Assembly: GCF_036099295.1 (NCBI RefSeq)
Contig: NZ_CP107976.1
Span: forward strand, 2,480,001-2,544,000
Direction of reading: 5' to 3'
DNA: 64,000 nt
Origin: Streptomyces sp. NBC_00358
Lineage (GTDB): Bacteria > Actinomycetota > Actinomycetes > Streptomycetales > Streptomycetaceae
Every line of letters begins with the position of its first letter. The stretch's first letter is position 1. Below the pieces are notes generated by a model. That model ran no database searches and had not been told where the DNA came from. It worked only from the letters and a program-made list of their open reading frames with translations. The translations under genes were made by a program, and so were the position numbers. Positions 9,546-18,634 of this stretch are shown here, in pieces.

Positions 9546-10767
9546 TCAGGCCCTCGGCGGGCGGGCGCGGTCCCGGCGCCCTGCGGAGGCCCGGCAGGAC
9601 TGCCAGCAGGGCGCGCAGACCGTGCTCCGCCGTCAGCCGGGCCAGCGGGGCGCCCAGGCAGAGGTGCCGTCCCGCTCCGTACGCGAGTTCGCCCGGGTCG
9701 GGGCGGAAGGCGTCGTAGCGGTCCGGGTCGGCGAACCGTGCCGGGTCGCGGCCCGCGGACCCGAGCAGACACGCCACGGTGGCGCCCTCGGGGATCGGGC
9801 CGATCGGTTCGAGCGCCCGGCGCGGCACGATCTGCAGCGGCGGATCGCGGCGCAGCGACTCGGCCCAGGCGCCGCCCGTCAGCTCGGGACGGGCCCGGAT
9901 CAGGTCCAACTGGCCGGGGTGGTCGAGAAGGTTGGCGAGGAACGACGCGAGCGCGCGTGCGGTCGTCTCGCCGGCCGCGCCCAGCACCGTCCCGGCCAGG
10001 GCCGTCACGGCCTCGTCCGTCAGGGGACGCCCGTCGGGGCGGGCCGTGCACAGCGCGGACAGCAGATCGTCGCCTGGCTGGGCGCGGCGGCGGACGATGT
10101 GCGGGCGCAGGTGGGCGCCGAGTCCGGGGCGGTGGCCGCCGAGGTGGTCGAGTCCGGTACGGCACCAGGCGTGCACGCGCACGGTGTCCTCGTACGGCAG
10201 CCCGAGCGCGGCGACGGCCGCGGCGGCGGGCAGCCACTGGCAGAACTCGGTCACCAGATCGGCCTCCTGACGGGACGCCAGACGGCGGGCCAGGACGTAC
10301 GCGGTGCGCTCGACGCCCGATTCCAGGGCGGCCGTGGCGTGGTCCGCGAGCCCCGAGGACACGAGGGCCCGGTACGCGCGGTGCGTACCGTCCTCCTGGA
10401 GGGCCGCCGCGGGTCCGGGGTCGGGCGCCGCGAGCCGCCGGTCCGCGAGCGCGGCGCGCACATCGGCGTACCTGCTGATCAGCCAGGCGCCGAACGGCTC
10501 GTCGTACACGAGGGGGAAGTTTCCGCGCAGGGCGCGGTACAGCGGCTGGGGATCGCGCTCGACGCCCGGATCGAGCAGGCTCGGCGGCGCGGTCACCCGT
10601 ACGGACGGCGCCCGGGGCGGCGCGTACGGGGTGCCGTACGCGGGACCCGGCGGGGTCGCCCGCGAGGGACACCCCGGCAGGCGGACCGGCGCCGGGCTCG
10701 CGAGAAGCGGAAACGGCGCGCCCGTACCGGCCGGGTCCGCCACCGGCAGGGGCGGCGGCTCGCCCAT
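9505..10767 (-). CDS. cytochrome P450
   Basis: The C-terminal 390 residues form a bacterial class I P450. Visible are the I-helix GAAGETTAR (oxygen activation), the K-helix ESLR (ExxR), and the heme-ligand loop YGAGRHLCLGAPLAR with the axial Cys. Substrate unknown. No ferredoxin or reductase gene is adjacent. The start is uncertain: the frame stays open for another 850 bp upstream through a tandem repeat. The ATG at 10767 gives 420 residues, a normal P450 size with a Pro-rich N-terminus, but it lacks a clear ribosome site. A GTG just ahead of TAPPSLLDPG would give about 365. Overlaps treY tail to tail by 41 bp. Confidence 0.85.
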   Translation of the reverse strand: MGEPPPLPVADPAGTGAPFPLLASPAPVRLPGCPSRATPPGPAYGTPYAPPRAPSVRVTAPPSLLDPGVERDPQPLYRALRGNFPLVYDEPFGAWLISRYADVRAALADRRLAAPDPGPAAALQEDGTHRAYRALVSSGLADHATAALESGVERTAYVLARRLASRQEADLVTEFCQWLPAAAAVAALGLPYEDTVRVHAWCRTGLDHLGGHRPGLGAHLRPHIVRRRAQPGDDLLSALCTARPDGRPLTDEAVTALAGTVLGAAGETTARALASFLANLLDHPGQLDLIRARPELTGGAWAESLRRDPPLQIVPRRALEPIGPIPEGATVACLLGSAGRDPARFADPDRYDAFRPDPGELAYGAGRHLCLGAPLARLTAEHGLRALLAVLPGLRRAPGPRPPAEGLISRSPRTLPVCPS

Positions 10768-11629
10768 GACGGACCGGGACGCCCGCAGGCCGACAACGGG
10801 CGGCGGGCCCGCCGGGGGCGCCGACGGCCGCCCTGCGCCGGGCGGGGACGACGGCCGGCCCACGACACGCAGCCGCTGCTCACCCGTGCCAGGCGGACAC
10901 GCCTCGCCCTCCACGGGCGACGACGACCGCGCGGCCTCGACTGGCAAGGACGACTCCCCCTCCGCGGGCGCGGACGACTCGGCCTCCCCGAAGGGCCGGG
11001 GCGACCCGCCCGAGACGCACACAGGCGACTCGCCCGTCGCGGGCGGCGACCATCGCGCACCCCCGACAGGCAAGGACGACTCCCCCTCCGCGGGCGCGGA
11101 CGACCGGGCCTCCCCGAAGGGCCGGGGCGACGTGCCCGGGACACGCGCGGGCGACTCGCCCGTCGCGGGGGCGGGTGAGTGGGCGTCCGGGACGGGTGGG
11201 GGCGCCGGTATCGGCGTCGGGCCGCCTTCGCCGGGAAGGCCGTGAGGGCACAGCACCGCGGGCACCACCTCGGGTCGGCGCGCCGGACCCGCGCGCGATT
11301 GCTCCGAGTCGAACACCGCACGCCCGGGACCGCAGTCCCCGTACACCCGTACGGGTGAATCGCGTGCCTCGCCCGGGCGCGCCCGCCCGGGGCGCGCGCG
11401 CACGCCGGGCGCCCCCTCGCGAGCACCCGTTCCCGTGCCCCCGCCACGTTTCTCCGCAGGCCTGCGGGATGCGGTCCGCCCCGGACGGGGAGGGACCTCG
11501 CACCCGCCACGGCGCGTTGCCAGGGGAAAATGCCACCGCACGCCCAACGGAGCGGCACCGTCGCGTCCTTGACAGTTCCCCGAGACCGTGGAGTACTGCC
11601 AAAAGCGACGCAGGGCGGACAAGTCGGGG
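10768..11629. other. gap with no assigned gene; repeat tract and promoter-like sequence
   Basis: This 862-bp stretch separates the P450 and the first M14 gene. It holds a 126-bp tandem repeat (10943-11190) and a promoter-like TTGACA at 11569-11574 just ahead of the M14 gene. Both strands stay open across the repeats with strongly G/C third positions, so a Pro/Ser-rich extension of the P450 or a 159-residue plus-strand ORF from 10766 cannot be ruled out. No recognisable domain appears in either reading. Confidence 0.5.
10943..11190. repeat. tandem repeat, about two 126-bp copies
   Basis: Copy one begins at 10943 and copy two at 11069, both with GGCAAGGACGACTCCCCCTC. The first 105 bases or so are nearly identical and the tail diverges. 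The period is 42 codons, so any reading frame through it is preserved. Confidence 0.85.
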
Positions 11630-12880
11630 GTGAGTCACCTGCCGGAGTTGCGCTACCCCAGTGTGACCGAAATCGTCTCGTCCGCCTGGGCGTTGGCGGC
11701 CCACAGGCCCGACCTGTGCACCCTCAGACAAGTGGGCACCTCCCGCGCGGGCAGGCCCCTCCACCTGCTGTCCGTCGGCAACGCCCGGCGCGCCGTGCTC
11801 GTCGTGGCCGGGGCCCACGCCAACGAACCGACGGGGGGTTCGACGCTGCTGTCACTGGCCGAACGTGTACTGCACCAGCGGGAGTTGAGAAGGGACACCG
11901 CCTGGCACTTTCTGCTCTGCGCGGACCCCGACGGGGCGAGCCTGCATGTGACGCCCGCGCCCCGCACCCTGCTCGACTACCACCTGGGCTTCTTCCGTCC
12001 GGCCGGCCCCGAGCAGCCGGAGTGGTCGCCCTCCGTCCTGCCGCCCGACCGGCTGCCCCCGGAGACCCGCGCGCTCACCGGGGTCATCGACGAGCTGCGG
12101 CCCTACCTCCAGGTGACACTGCACGGGACCGATCTGGGCGGCAGCTGGGTGCAGTTGACCAAGGACATCCCGGGCCTCGCGGAGCCGTTCGCCAAGTCGG
12201 CGGCGGAGCTGCACATCCCGGTCGAGACGGCCGCCTCGGACGCCGCGGGCTGGCCCGCCTCGGGGCCCGGGGTGCATGTGATGCCGGCGCCGGGCTCGGA
12301 CACGGCGTACCCGAGCATGCCGGACGACGCCCGGCACAGCACCTGGTACCACGCCCACCGGTACGGCGGTCTGACGGCCGTCGTGGAGGTCCCGATGTGG
12401 GCCAGCGACCTGGTGGACGACCCGGCGCCGCACCCCGCCCCCGCGGCGGCGATGCGACGCCTGGCCCACCGGCTGCTGACGGACGCGTACCAGGTGGAGA
12501 CGGTCCTCGGGCGGGCCCTGCCGCGACTGCGGGGACCCGACGGGCCCCTGCTGCGGGCCGCGAAGTGGGCGCTGGAACTGGTGCCGGGCCTCGCCGCCGA
12601 CTGGTCGCAGCCGCCCCCGGTGGACACCACGATGGCGTACGTGGGCAGCGTCGACGCGTTCGGCCGGCGGATCCCGCTGCGGGCCGCCTCGATGCTGCTG
12701 CGCGTCCTCCAGGAGGCGGACGACCGCGAGGCACCGCAGCTCGAACAACTGGTCGCGGGCTGGAGCGACGCCTTCGCCGAACGCTTCCGCGCGCGCTGGG
12801 TGCCGCTGGAGAACCAGGTCGAACACCAGGCCCGTACGGTCATGGCGGCCGCCCGGCACGCGCGCGAGGGCGCGACGTGA
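11630..12880 (+). CDS. M14-type zinc carboxypeptidase (paralogue A)
   Basis: The 416-residue product resembles M14 metallocarboxypeptidases. It has the HxxE zinc motif in AGAHANEPTGG, a later candidate zinc His in VTLHGTDLGG and the likely catalytic Glu in AVVEVPMW. The family removes C-terminal residues or acts as an amidase on peptides. No signal peptide is visible, so a cytoplasmic site is likely. It is clearly related to the product of 13298-14707 (both start LPxLRxYP, then RQVGTSRAG/RRVGTSRAG). Start: GTG at 11630 is preferred because TTGACA lies at 11569. A GTG at 11588 would add 14 residues. It converges on the SSI-type gene with one base between the stops. Confidence 0.82.
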   Translation: MSHLPELRYPSVTEIVSSAWALAAHRPDLCTLRQVGTSRAGRPLHLLSVGNARRAVLVVAGAHANEPTGGSTLLSLAERVLHQRELRRDTAWHFLLCADPDGASLHVTPAPRTLLDYHLGFFRPAGPEQPEWSPSVLPPDRLPPETRALTGVIDELRPYLQVTLHGTDLGGSWVQLTKDIPGLAEPFAKSAAELHIPVETAASDAAGWPASGPGVHVMPAPGSDTAYPSMPDDARHSTWYHAHRYGGLTAVVEVPMWASDLVDDPAPHPAPAAAMRRLAHRLLTDAYQVETVLGRALPRLRGPDGPLLRAAKWALELVPGLAADWSQPPPVDTTMAYVGSVDAFGRRIPLRAASMLLRVLQEADDREAPQLEQLVAGWSDAFAERFRARWVPLENQVEHQARTVMAAARHAREGAT

Positions 12881-12881
12881 C

Positions 12882-13301
12882 TCAGCTCGACAGGTCGAAC
12901 ACCGCGCCCGTATCGGCTCCCATCACGCAGGAGTTCGAGAACGTGTGCGTGTAGTCGACCCGGCGGCCCTCCCATTGGCCGTACGCCGACGCCGTCACCG
13001 GCGCGTAGAGCATCGGGCACATGACGCCGGACCGGCGCGGGATACGCCCGATGTCGCCCCCGGTGGCGCCGAGTTGGCGGCAGGCCCGCGCCGCGTGGGC
13101 ATGCCCCTGGGGCGGGTCGCAGAGGAGCAGGACTCTCCGGGTGTCACTGGAGCGGGCGTCGCCCCGGGTGACGGCCAGGCTGAGCCAGTTGCCTGGCCGG
13201 GCGTGCCGGGGTGCCGCGTGGGCCGCCGGGGCGGCACCCGCCAGCAGGAGCGCGAGCGGGACGAGCAGGGCGCCACGGACCGCCTGAAGGGTTTTCGTCA
13301 T
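12882..13301 (-). CDS. subtilisin inhibitor-like (SSI) secreted protease inhibitor
   Basis: The 139-residue product has a signal peptide (residues 1-30, ending AHA) and a mature SSI fold: four cysteines (61, 74, 95 and one in FSNSC), GGDIG, and the reactive-site loop MCPMLYAPV. By comparison with SSI the P1 residue is Met97 and P1' is Leu98, which predicts inhibition of subtilisin- or chymotrypsin-like serine proteases outside the cell. SSI proteins are abundant Streptomyces exoproteins. The ATG overlaps the stop of the upstream M14 gene as ATGA, so the two are probably translationally coupled. Confidence 0.93.
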   Translation of the reverse strand: MTKTLQAVRGALLVPLALLLAGAAPAAHAAPRHARPGNWLSLAVTRGDARSSDTRRVLLLCDPPQGHAHAARACRQLGATGGDIGRIPRRSGVMCPMLYAPVTASAYGQWEGRRVDYTHTFSNSCVMGADTGAVFDLSS

Positions 13302-14707
13302 TCCTGGTGCATCGGCACCGCGGCCTGCGCGGTCCAGCCGGAGTCACCCGAACGAGAGCACGGGCGCGTGCCGCGCCCGGCGAGCTCGAACGCCGAGCGC
13401 ACCACCCGCGCCTGGTATTCGACCTGGCGTGCGACCGGGATCCAGCGCGCCCCGCAGCCGTCTCGGTAGTCGGCGCACCACGCGTCGATCAGCCGGTCGA
13501 GCTCGGGCAGCACATCCCACGGGTCCCGCCCGGAGGCGGTGACGAGTTGGTGCAGCAGCCCGGCCGTCCGCAGGGCGACCCGGCGGCCGGCGAGGCGCAG
13601 GGCGGTGAGACGGGCGGTGTCGAGCGGCGGCAGGGGGCGCGACCCGGCGTCCCGCACGTCGGGGTCCCAGGAGTCGGCGAGTCCGGGGCCGACCAGTAAA
13701 TAGTCGTCGACGGGCGCGAGCAGGCAGGTCACGTCCGGCGAGCCGCCGAGGCCCGGCCGCACCCGGGCCAGGATGCCTTCCAGGATCCCGGTGTCGTGGC
13801 GCAGCGTGCGGCTGACGGAGCGCAGCACGGCGTCGGGATCGGCGGGGCGCGCCGGGTCCTCGACGGCGCCGACGCCCCACATGGGCGCCTCGACGATCGC
13901 GGTGACCGTGCCGTGCGGCTGCGGGTGGAACCAGGTGGAGTCGACCGCGGCCTCCGTGATGGCGGCGGCGAGGTCCCCCGTGCGCGGCTGCGGGACCCGG
14001 TACACGGCGGGGCCGAGTGTCGGCCAGTACAGCGTGTCGTACGGGCCGAGTTCGCGCGGGATGCCCAGCCGGGCGGCGCTGTGCGCGACACGCTGGGCGA
14101 GTCCGGGCAGGTCGCGGGTCAGCTCGACGAACCCGCCGCCGACGTCGACGCCGTGCAGGGAGCACTGCAGGAAGGGCCTCAGCTCGTCCTGGAGCGCGAG
14201 CAGCGCGCGGGTCTCCGGCAGGACGGCGCCGTCCGCGCCCTCGGGCAGCCATTCGGGCTGTTCCAGGAAACCGGGCCTGAAGAAGTGCCGGAAGTAGTGG
14301 CCGAGCGTGTACGGGCCGCGGAGCCAGGCCTCGTTGCGACGGGAACCGTCGGGGTCGAGGCAGAGCAGCAGGTTCCAGGTGGCGTCCGCGCCCTCGGTCA
14401 GCCGGGGGTCGGCGAGCGCCCGTTCGGCCAGCCGCAGGGCCGTGGCGCCGCCCACGGGTTCGTTGGCGTGCGGTCCCGCGACCACGAGGACCTGACGGCT
14501 GCCGTGTCCGACGGACAGGAGCAGCAGCGGTGTACCCGCCCGGGAGGTGCCCACGCGGCGCAGCCGGGCCTCGTCGGGGCGCCGGGCGACCAGCGCGGCG
14601 GCGCGGACGCCGAGTTCGTCCACGGTCGGATAGCGGCGGAGTGGCGGCAGAGCACACCTCCACTCGGACGGCGCCGTCGGTTCACCTGATGTGCACGATG
14701 TACGCAC
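13298..14707 (-). CDS. M14-type zinc carboxypeptidase (paralogue B)
   Basis: The 469-residue product is a paralogue of the 11630-12880 protein. The zinc motif HxxE is in AGPHANEPVGG, a candidate third ligand in CSLHGVDVGGG and the catalytic Glu in AIVEAPMWG. No signal peptide is evident. Its stop overlaps the start of the SSI inhibitor by four bases (ATGA), an arrangement that couples a peptidase to a protease inhibitor. The start is GTG at 14707; the conserved core begins at about residue 20 (LPPLRRYPTV), so a shorter form is possible. Confidence 0.82.
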   Translation of the reverse strand: MRTSCTSGEPTAPSEWRCALPPLRRYPTVDELGVRAAALVARRPDEARLRRVGTSRAGTPLLLLSVGHGSRQVLVVAGPHANEPVGGATALRLAERALADPRLTEGADATWNLLLCLDPDGSRRNEAWLRGPYTLGHYFRHFFRPGFLEQPEWLPEGADGAVLPETRALLALQDELRPFLQCSLHGVDVGGGFVELTRDLPGLAQRVAHSAARLGIPRELGPYDTLYWPTLGPAVYRVPQPRTGDLAAAITEAAVDSTWFHPQPHGTVTAIVEAPMWGVGAVEDPARPADPDAVLRSVSRTLRHDTGILEGILARVRPGLGGSPDVTCLLAPVDDYLLVGPGLADSWDPDVRDAGSRPLPPLDTARLTALRLAGRRVALRTAGLLHQLVTASGRDPWDVLPELDRLIDAWCADYRDGCGARWIPVARQVEYQARVVRSAFELAGRGTRPCSRSGDSGWTAQAAVPMHQE

Positions 14708-14881
14708 AGTGAGTCACGACTGAGGGGGTACGTCAACACCGCGGGCGGCGAAGGATGTTGCGGGATCCGGTCGGCGAACCTCCGTCCGGGGCCGCTCACC
14801 CGTGCCCGCCGGACTCCTTCGGGCAGTCGGCCGCCGGTGAGGAGGACGGACGCCGGTGAGGTAACCGGGCGACGGCGCGGC

Positions 14882-15448
14882 TCAGTCCGAGGCGAGGCGG
14901 AACATCATCCGGCCGAAGCCGATCTGGTCGCCGTCCCGCACGACGGACGAGCCGATGACCCGGCGTCCGTTGACGGTCGTGCCGTTCGTCGAGCCGAGGT
15001 CGCGCAGCACCCAGACGCCGCCCTGCCGGCGCAGCTCCGCGTGCACCCGGGACACCGTCTCGTGGTTGAGACGCAGTCCGCTGGCCGGGTCGCGGCCGAT
15101 ACGCAGCGGGTACGCGCTCCCGGCGTCGGGCAGTTGCAGCTTGGGCAGCCGCTCGGACTGCCAGGCCCTGCGCAGCCGTACCGTGAAGCCGGAGACGGCC
15201 TCCACGGTGCCGAACACCAGGTGCGACCAGCGACGCCCGACGGGCTGGTCGTCGCCGGGCAGGTCGGCGGTGAGCACGGCGAGTTCCTCGGAGCGGCGGG
15301 CGGACAGCGCCAGCTCCATGCGGTGGACGAACGTGTCGTGCGAGAGACGGCCGAGGGCGGCGCCGTCACGGAGGGACTTGAGCGCCCGGTCGCGCTCCGC
15401 GTCGGACAGCCGCGCGGGGTACGGGTGGAACTCGAAGGACGACGTCAC
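14882..15448 (-). CDS. DUF1707 and FHA domain protein
   Basis: The 188-residue product starts with a DUF1707 segment (RLSDAERDRALKSLRDGAALGRLSHDTFVHRM, split across residues 9-40) and ends with an FHA domain: LRIGRDP, SRVHAEL and GSTNGTTVNGR are its phosphothreonine-binding motifs. FHA proteins read Ser/Thr kinase signals, but no kinase is adjacent. No membrane segment is seen. The GTG at 15448 is chosen because DUF1707 begins immediately after it; the open frame upstream is Arg/Pro-rich and without family sequence. Divergent from treZ. Confidence 0.85.
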   Translation of the reverse strand: MTSSFEFHPYPARLSDAERDRALKSLRDGAALGRLSHDTFVHRMELALSARRSEELAVLTADLPGDDQPVGRRWSHLVFGTVEAVSGFTVRLRRAWQSERLPKLQLPDAGSAYPLRIGRDPASGLRLNHETVSRVHAELRRQGGVWVLRDLGSTNGTTVNGRRVIGSSVVRDGDQIGFGRMMFRLASD

Positions 15449-15640
15449 GCTGGTGATTGTCGGCCAGTAACGACGGGGTGTCCAGAAGACCCGGAACGGC
15501 CGGAGGGACCGGGTGGAGCCGTTCGCGCGGCCAACGGGCGACGGACACGCGGCAAAAGGGTGGATCCTGAAGCGAATTGATCTCCCGTGAAGCACCATGG
15601 ACGGGCTATGTCACGGCGAGCTGACAAGGGGGACCCTGCT

Positions 15641-17386
15641 GTGCGATTCGAGGTGTGGGCACCGGCGGCCGAGCGGATGACACTCCATTGCGCGGGTGTC
15701 ACGAGCGCGTTGGACCGCGATCCCGAGCGTGCCGGATGGTGGACGGGCGAGGCGGAAGCACGGGAAGGGACGCGCTACGGCTTCGCCGTGGACGACGGCC
15801 CCGTCCTGCCCGACCCCCGCTCGCGCCGGCAGCCGGACGGCCCCGACGGACTGAGCGCGGTGGCCGACCACGGGCGGTACGCGTGGCGCGCCGAGTGGTC
15901 CGGGCGCGCGCTGCCGGGCGCGGTCCTCTACGAGCTGCACGTGGGGACGTACACGCCCGAGGGCACCCTGGACGCGGCGGCGGACCGGCTCGGCCATCTG
16001 GCCGAACTGGGCGTCACACACGTCGAGTTGATGCCGTTGTGCCCGTTCCCCGGCCGGCACGGCTGGGGGTACGAGGGTGTCTCCCTGTGGGCCGTGCACG
16101 AGCCGTACGGCGGTCCCGAGGCGCTGCGGCGCTTCGTCGACCGGGCACACGAACTCGGCCTGGGGGTCGTCCTCGACGTCGTGCACAACCACCTCGGCCC
16201 CTCCGGCAACCATCTGCCCTCGTTCGGGCCCTACTTCACGGACACCCACCAGACGCCCTGGGGCTCCGCGGTGAACCTCGACGCGCCCGGCTCGGACGAG
16301 GTGCGCGCGTACCTCGTCGGCAGCGCGCTGGCGTGGCTGCGGGACTACCGGATCGACGGACTGCGCCTGGACGCGGTGCACGCGCTGCGGGACACCCGTG
16401 CGCTGCACTTCCTGGAGGAGCTGTCGACGGCCGTGGACTCGCTCGCCGCCGACCTGGGCCGGCCGCTCTTCCTGATCGCCGAGTCGGATCTCAACGACCC
16501 GCGGCTGATCACCTCCCGCGCGGAGGGCGGGCTCGGGCTGCACGCCCAGTGGAACGACGACTTCCACCACGCGCTGCACACCACGCTGACCGGCGAGGCG
16601 CAGGGCTACTACGCGGACTTCGCGCACGCCCCGCTCACGGCCCTGAGCAAGACGCTGACGTCGGGCTACTTCCACAACGGCACGTACTCCAGCTTCCGCG
16701 GGCGGCACCACGGCCGCCCGTTCGACCGCGCGCGGGTCTCGGCGCAGCGGCTGCTCGGCTACGCGCAGACCCACGACCAGATCGGCAACCGCGCCCAGGG
16801 GGACCGGCTCTCGGCCTCCCTGTCCCCGGGGCTGCTGGCCTGCGCCGCCGCGCTGACCCTCACCGCGCCCTTCACGCCGATGCTCTTCATGGGCGAGGAG
16901 TGGGGCGCCGGTACCCCCTGGCAGTTCTTCACCGATCACACCGACCCCGAGCTCGCGGAGGCCGTACGGCGGGGCAGGCGCCGGGAGTTCGCGGCGCACG
17001 GCTGGGCCGAGGAGGACGTGCCGGACCCGCAGGACCCGGCGACCCGGGACCGTTCCTGTCTGGACTGGTCGGAGCCCGGAACGGCCCCGCACGCGCGCGT
17101 GCTGGCCTGGTACCGCGAACTGATCACCCTGCGCCGGCGTCAGGCCGACCTCTCGGACCCCGATCTCGCGGCGGTCAGGGTCGCCCATGATCCGGGGGCC
17201 CGCTGGCTCGCCCTCCGGCGCGGGGACGTCCGGATCGCCGTGAACCTCGCCAAGGGCCCCGCGTCGATTCCGCTCGGTATCCGCCGCGCGCAGATCCTGG
17301 CGGCCTGGGATCCGGTCGAGGTCCCGGGCGCGGACGGGGTGCTGCGGGTGCCGGGCGAGTCGTGCGTGGTGCTGACCCAGGCGTGA
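15641..17386 (+). CDS. treZ: malto-oligosyltrehalose trehalohydrolase TreZ
   Basis: The 581-residue product is a GH13 enzyme that releases trehalose from the malto-oligosyltrehalose made by TreY. It has an N-terminal CBM48-like domain, starting FEVWAPAAERM, and the barrel residues Asp244 in IDGLRLDAVHALRD, Glu281 in LIAESDLNDPR and Asp379 in QTHDQIGNR. The GTG at 15641 follows an excellent AAGGGGGA site and gives the usual TreZ length. Upstream in-frame starts at 15587 and 15608 lack such a site. It is separated from treY by 6 kb of unrelated genes. Confidence 0.94.
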   Translation: MRFEVWAPAAERMTLHCAGVTSALDRDPERAGWWTGEAEAREGTRYGFAVDDGPVLPDPRSRRQPDGPDGLSAVADHGRYAWRAEWSGRALPGAVLYELHVGTYTPEGTLDAAADRLGHLAELGVTHVELMPLCPFPGRHGWGYEGVSLWAVHEPYGGPEALRRFVDRAHELGLGVVLDVVHNHLGPSGNHLPSFGPYFTDTHQTPWGSAVNLDAPGSDEVRAYLVGSALAWLRDYRIDGLRLDAVHALRDTRALHFLEELSTAVDSLAADLGRPLFLIAESDLNDPRLITSRAEGGLGLHAQWNDDFHHALHTTLTGEAQGYYADFAHAPLTALSKTLTSGYFHNGTYSSFRGRHHGRPFDRARVSAQRLLGYAQTHDQIGNRAQGDRLSASLSPGLLACAAALTLTAPFTPMLFMGEEWGAGTPWQFFTDHTDPELAEAVRRGRRREFAAHGWAEEDVPDPQDPATRDRSCLDWSEPGTAPHARVLAWYRELITLRRRQADLSDPDLAAVRVAHDPGARWLALRRGDVRIAVNLAKGPASIPLGIRRAQILAAWDPVEVPGADGVLRVPGESCVVLTQA

Positions 17387-17539
17387 CGCGCCGGGCGCGC
17401 GCACCGGCGCGGGAGGCGGCCTTTCCGCGGGCTCGGGCGCCCGGCGCGCACACCGGCGCGGGTCGCGTCCTCCGCGCGGGGCGCCCGACCGGCCCTTCCC
17501 GGGGCCGTCCGCGGACCCGCCCCCTTGCCTCCCGCGGCT

Positions 17540-17574
<35 letters not shown>

Positions 17575-17611
17575 GCAGCTTCCCGCGCGGCGCGCGCCGC
17601 TCCCGGAGCAG

Positions 17612-18571
17612 CTAGTCCGTGCCCTCCCGCAGGTCCGTGACCCGCTCCAGCAGGATCGGTTCCCAGGCTCGCCGCACCTGGGCCTCCAGGGGCGGCAGGG
17701 CGAGGTCGTCCTGGGCCCGGGGACGACCGGCGAGCCGGACGACGCTGTCGCAGCGGGCCAGCCACAGTCCGCGCAGACAGGGGCGGGCGGCGTATCCGGC
17801 GAGCGTGGCGGCGCGTACGGCCGCGGGGGCGCCGACCGCGACGGCGAGCCCGGCGATGTCCTCGGCCGGATCGCCGATCACCGCGCCGCTCCAGTCGAGG
17901 ACGCCCCGTACCCGCCCGTCGCGGCTGACCACGAGGTGTTCGCCGAGGAGGCCGTGGTGCACCAGGACCGGGGCGCCGGTCTGGCCGCCGAGCTGGACGG
18001 CGGCCAGCGCGGCGAGCTGGTCGAAGCGCGCGGGGTCGAACTCCTCGTCGGGGAGCCGCTCGGCGGCCCGTACGGCGGCGGCCCGCAGGGTCTCCAGGGA
18101 GCGCGCGGGAACGCGCGGCACCCCGAGCGTCTCGGCCTGGAGTACGGGGACCTCGCGCAGCCCGGTCAGCAGCGCGGCGAGGTCGGCCTCACCGAGCGCG
18201 GAGACGTCCTGTTCGTCGCCGGAGGCACCGGGCAGCAGGGTGTCGAGGGTGTAGCCGAGTCCGCTCACCCACTCGCCCCGCGCGACGCTCACGGGGACGG
18301 CGACCCCGATGTGCGGGCGGATCAGATCGCGCAGCCGCAGCTCACGGCGCTGGCGCAGCGAGGCGTCACGGTCCCGGGCGAGCCGCAGCACATGGCGCCG
18401 GCCCACCCACCAGGTGGAGTGCGCGCCTCCCTCCACGACGGGCCGGACCTCCGGTCCCGGGCCCGGCGCGGTGTCGTCCCCGAGCAGGGACAGGACCAGC
18501 CGCCGGACGGTCTCCGGGGTCGGGGTCGGGGGCTCGTGCCGGGGTTCGGGTTGGGGCGGTGGCTGGGTCAT
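17612..18571 (-). CDS. APH-like kinase fold protein, degenerate active site
   Basis: The 319-residue product has the aminoglycoside/choline phosphotransferase fold. The metal-binding motif is GVLDWSGAVIGDPAEDIAGL. The catalytic loop reads VLVHHGLLGEHLVV, where active relatives have His-x-Asp-Leu; the Asp position appears to be Gly. Phosphotransfer may therefore be lost, or the loop has shifted. An N-terminal Pro-rich tail precedes the domain. It lies 63 bp downstream of the M24 peptidase gene on the same strand. No resistance role is claimed. Confidence 0.82.
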   Translation of the reverse strand: MTQPPPQPEPRHEPPTPTPETVRRLVLSLLGDDTAPGPGPEVRPVVEGGAHSTWWVGRRHVLRLARDRDASLRQRRELRLRDLIRPHIGVAVPVSVARGEWVSGLGYTLDTLLPGASGDEQDVSALGEADLAALLTGLREVPVLQAETLGVPRVPARSLETLRAAAVRAAERLPDEEFDPARFDQLAALAAVQLGGQTGAPVLVHHGLLGEHLVVSRDGRVRGVLDWSGAVIGDPAEDIAGLAVAVGAPAAVRAATLAGYAARPCLRGLWLARCDSVVRLAGRPRAQDDLALPPLEAQVRRAWEPILLERVTDLREGTD

Positions 18572-18634
18572 GGTCGCGCCCTTGTCGTCCGGGAGCGGGG
18601 GCGCGGCGGTCGCCGCGCGGTCGGCCGTCGCACG

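Noticed and set aside
10768..11622. N-terminal extension of the P450 to 705 residues
   Set aside because: The added sequence is Pro/Ser/Arg repeats with no P450 similarity. Kept as an open question, not annotated as coding.
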